In this document: piece by piece, positions 4,392 to 6,292 of the stretch | How positions within the stretch are numbered: position 1 is the stretch's first letter | Layout: each line of letters opens with the position of its first letter | Assembly: GCA_016871135.1 (NCBI GenBank) | Contig: VFZQ01000333.1 | Coordinates: forward strand, 1 to 6,292 | From: Acidobacteriota bacterium | GTDB taxonomy: Bacteria > Acidobacteriota > Terriglobia > Bryobacterales > Bryobacteraceae | DNA length: 6,292 nucleotides | Direction: 5' to 3' | Notes under the pieces: generated by a model | What the model was told of the DNA's origin: nothing | The model's database searches: none | The model's input: only the letters and a program-made list of their open reading frames with translations | Position numbers and translations under genes: made by a program

Positions 4392-6292
4392 ATGAGAGTT
4401 TGGATATTAGCCGCGTTGGAGTTCACCGCTTTCGCGCAACCCGTCGAGTTCGTCAAACAGATCGAGCCGATTTTCGCCGCCAAGTGCTATGGCTGCCACG
4501 GGCCCAATCAACAGTTGGCCGGGCTGCGGCTGGACGTTCGATCCGAGGCGATGTCGAAGATCGTCGCGCGTGTGAGCGGAGCGCCGGGTATGAAAGCGAT
4601 GCCGATGGGCACGTCGGGTTTGCCCGCGGCGGAGGTGGCGCTATTGAAATTGTGGATCGATCAGGGCGCGGTGTATCCGCAGCGCGCGGTGAAGGCGGGC
4701 ACGAAACACTGGGCGTATCAGCCGGTCCGCAAGCCGGCGGCGCCGGCGAACACAATCGATCACTTCGTCCGCGAGCGACTGGCGCGGGAGGGGCTGGCGC
4801 CGTCGAAGCCCGCTTCGCGCGAGACGCTGTTTCGGCGCGTGAGTCTTGATCTTACCGGCCTGCCGCCTTCGCCCGCCGATCTCGACGAGGGCGATTATAC
4901 TCGCTACGTCGACCGGCTGCTCGCGTCGCCGCAGTTCGGCGAAAAGTGGGCGCGGCACTGGCTCGATCAGGCCCGGTACGCCGATTCCGACGGCTATGAA
5001 AAAGACTGGGCGCGGCCGTGGTCCTGGCGTTGGCGGCACTGGGTGATCGACGCGATCAACCGCGACATGCCGTTCGATCAGTTCACGCGCGAGCAGATCG
5101 CCGGCGACCTGCTTCCGAACGCGACTGTCGAACAGCGCGTCGCCACCGGCTTTCACCGGCACACGCTCACCAACCGCGAAGGCGGCATCGACAACAACCA
5201 ATTCCGATTTGAAAATGTCGCGGATCGTTCTTCCACCGTTGGCTCGGTGTGGCTGGGCCTGACCGTCGGCTGCGCGCAGTGCCACGATCACAAGTACGAT
5301 CCGATTACGCAGCGCGACTTCTATCAGCTCTACGCGTTTTTCGACAACGCCGAAGAGGACGACATCGACGCGCCGCTGCCCGGTGAACTCGGCGTTTGGT
5401 CGCGGACGGCGGCGGAGTTCGAATCGAAGCGCGAGGCGCTTGTCGCTGCCTACAAGGTGCGCGAAATGCAGCCGGCATGGGAAGTCGACATGCTCGACGC
5501 GTTCCGCAATCCAGGGCGGCGCACCGATTGGGACCTGGCCTGGGACTGCCTGCTGAAGCTCACCGAAGACGGCGACGGCGGCAAGATCATCAAGAAGTCA
5601 GCGGCTGATCGCACGCCGCGCGAAAAGCGGATTCTCGAAAATCACTTCATCCGCAACTACCACTTCGCCGTCGGACAGAAACGCTTCAAAGAGGTGAAGT
5701 TCGACGAACTCGACAAGAAGCTCGGCGAGTTGCAGGCGCAGTACCCGCGGCTTTCGCAAGCCTATGCGCTGGCGGAGAACACAACCGCCGCGCCGTCGCA
5801 CTTGCGAGTGCGCGGTGACTTCAAGAACCTCGGCCCGGAAGTGCAGCCATTGCCCCCAGGCTTTCTGCCGCCGCTCGCGCAACGCGACGCGCGCGCCACG
5901 CGGATGGATCTGGCCAACTGGCTCGTAGGGAAGGACAATCCGCTTACCGCGCGCGTTGCCGTCAATCGCATCTGGCAGGAGTTGTTCGGACAGGGCCTCG
6001 TGAAGACCGCCGAGGACTTCGGCGTAATGGGCGCGCGTCCTTCGCATCCGGAACTCCTCGACTGGCTGGCCGCGTCGTTGGTCGAGAACGGCTGGAGCCG
6101 TAAGAAATTGATCCGCACGATTGTACTGTCGGAAACTTACCGGCAGTCGTCGGATGCGACGCCGGCGATGGTTGAGAAAGACCCGGAGAACAAGTGGCTG
6201 GCGCGGCAGTCGCGCGTCCGCATCTCCGCCGAAGGCATTCGCGACGCGGCGCTGCACGCGGCCGGTTTGCTCGATCTCTCACGCGTCGGAGG
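4392..6292 (+). CDS. PSCyt1-DUF1549-DUF1553 exported heme-motif protein, C-terminus cut by window edge
   Basis: The frame from ATG 4392 stays open to the right edge: 633 codons plus two bases. Family members are typically longer, so roughly the last 100-300 residues are missing. Residues 1-16 form a short signal peptide ending AFA-Q. PSCyt1 (PF07635) covers about 18-85 with one heme-type motif CYGCH (32-36) in the typical setting EPIFAAKCYGCHGP. DUF1549 (PF07583) runs from about 123 (IDHFVRERL) through LDLTGLPPSP to a second CxxCH, CAQCH at 294-298, followed by DHKYDPI. A charged, less conserved segment (about 330-500) leads to DUF1553 (PF07587), which starts near R504 (RMDLANWL) and includes NRIWQELFG and ETYRQSS. 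If heme is attached, this happens in the periplasm. The molecular function of the family is not known; a DUF1501 gene often follows, beyond this window. The start is 15 bp after the FKBP stop with no strong Shine-Dalgarno, so coupling is likely. Confidence 0.93.
   Translation, partial: MRVWILAALEFTAFAQPVEFVKQIEPIFAAKCYGCHGPNQQLAGLRLDVRSEAMSKIVARVSGAPGMKAMPMGTSGLPAAEVALLKLWIDQGAVYPQRAVKAGTKHWAYQPVRKPAAPANTIDHFVRERLAREGLAPSKPASRETLFRRVSLDLTGLPPSPADLDEGDYTRYVDRLLASPQFGEKWARHWLDQARYADSDGYEKDWARPWSWRWRHWVIDAINRDMPFDQFTREQIAGDLLPNATVEQRVATGFHRHTLTNREGGIDNNQFRFENVADRSSTVGSVWLGLTVGCAQCHDHKYDPITQRDFYQLYAFFDNAEEDDIDAPLPGELGVWSRTAAEFESKREALVAAYKVREMQPAWEVDMLDAFRNPGRRTDWDLAWDCLLKLTEDGDGGKIIKKSAADRTPREKRILENHFIRNYHFAVGQKRFKEVKFDELDKKLGELQAQYPRLSQAYALAENTTAAPSHLRVRGDFKNLGPEVQPLPPGFLPPLAQRDARATRMDLANWLVGKDNPLTARVAVNRIWQELFGQGLVKTAEDFGVMGARPSHPELLDWLAASLVENGWSRKKLIRTIVLSETYRQSSDATPAMVEKDPENKWLARQSRVRISAEGIRDAALHAAGLLDLSRVG

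Noticed and set aside
4641..5291. 216-codon minus-strand frame opposite the PSCyt1 gene, with a similar 219-codon frame at 5598-6257
   Set aside because: Both are shadows of the continuous 633-codon frame on the plus strand, which carries recognisable PSCyt1, DUF1549 and DUF1553 motifs.

Overview
The window is GC-rich and densely coding. It carries six protein genes, two of which run off the edges, and no RNA gene, CRISPR array or insertion sequence that I can see. The gene content is a LytS/YehU-type sensor kinase, a sulfatase with a Tat-like leader, two lipoprotein prolyl isomerases, and a large PSCyt1/DUF1549/DUF1553 protein with CxxCH motifs. This fits an Acidobacteriota genome, with Bryobacterales/Solibacter-like bacteria as my best guess. 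Planctomycetes and Verrucomicrobia share the sulfatase and PSCyt families, so the assignment is inference from gene content only.

Layout: (1) 1-992, minus strand: a membrane histidine kinase whose C-terminal end is cut by the left edge. It has no stop in the window and starts at TTG. (2) 993-1253: a divergent control region with a perfect 11-bp inverted repeat around a possible promoter, and a 13-bp direct repeat with a 20-bp period. (3) 1254-2588, plus strand: a formylglycine-type sulfatase. (4) 2589-3611, minus strand: a SurA/PrsA-like parvulin lipoprotein. Its stop codon abuts the sulfatase stop with no spacer. (5) 3612-3712: a short divergent promoter region. (6) 3713-6292, plus strand: three closely spaced genes, probably one operon. 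They encode a 72-residue double-CxxC protein, an FKBP-type lipoprotein, and a large exported PSCyt1-DUF1549-DUF1553 protein open at the right edge.

Functional reading: nearly everything acts at or beyond the inner membrane. The sulfatase would remove sulfate from an organic sulfate, perhaps a polysaccharide. The two isomerases would help exported proteins fold. The PSCyt protein is probably a periplasmic heme protein of unknown function. The kinase would report an envelope signal to a LytTR-type regulator that is probably encoded just beyond the left edge. The grouping resembles the sulfatase and PSCyt1 neighbourhoods seen in these phyla, but nothing in the sequence proves that the genes work together.
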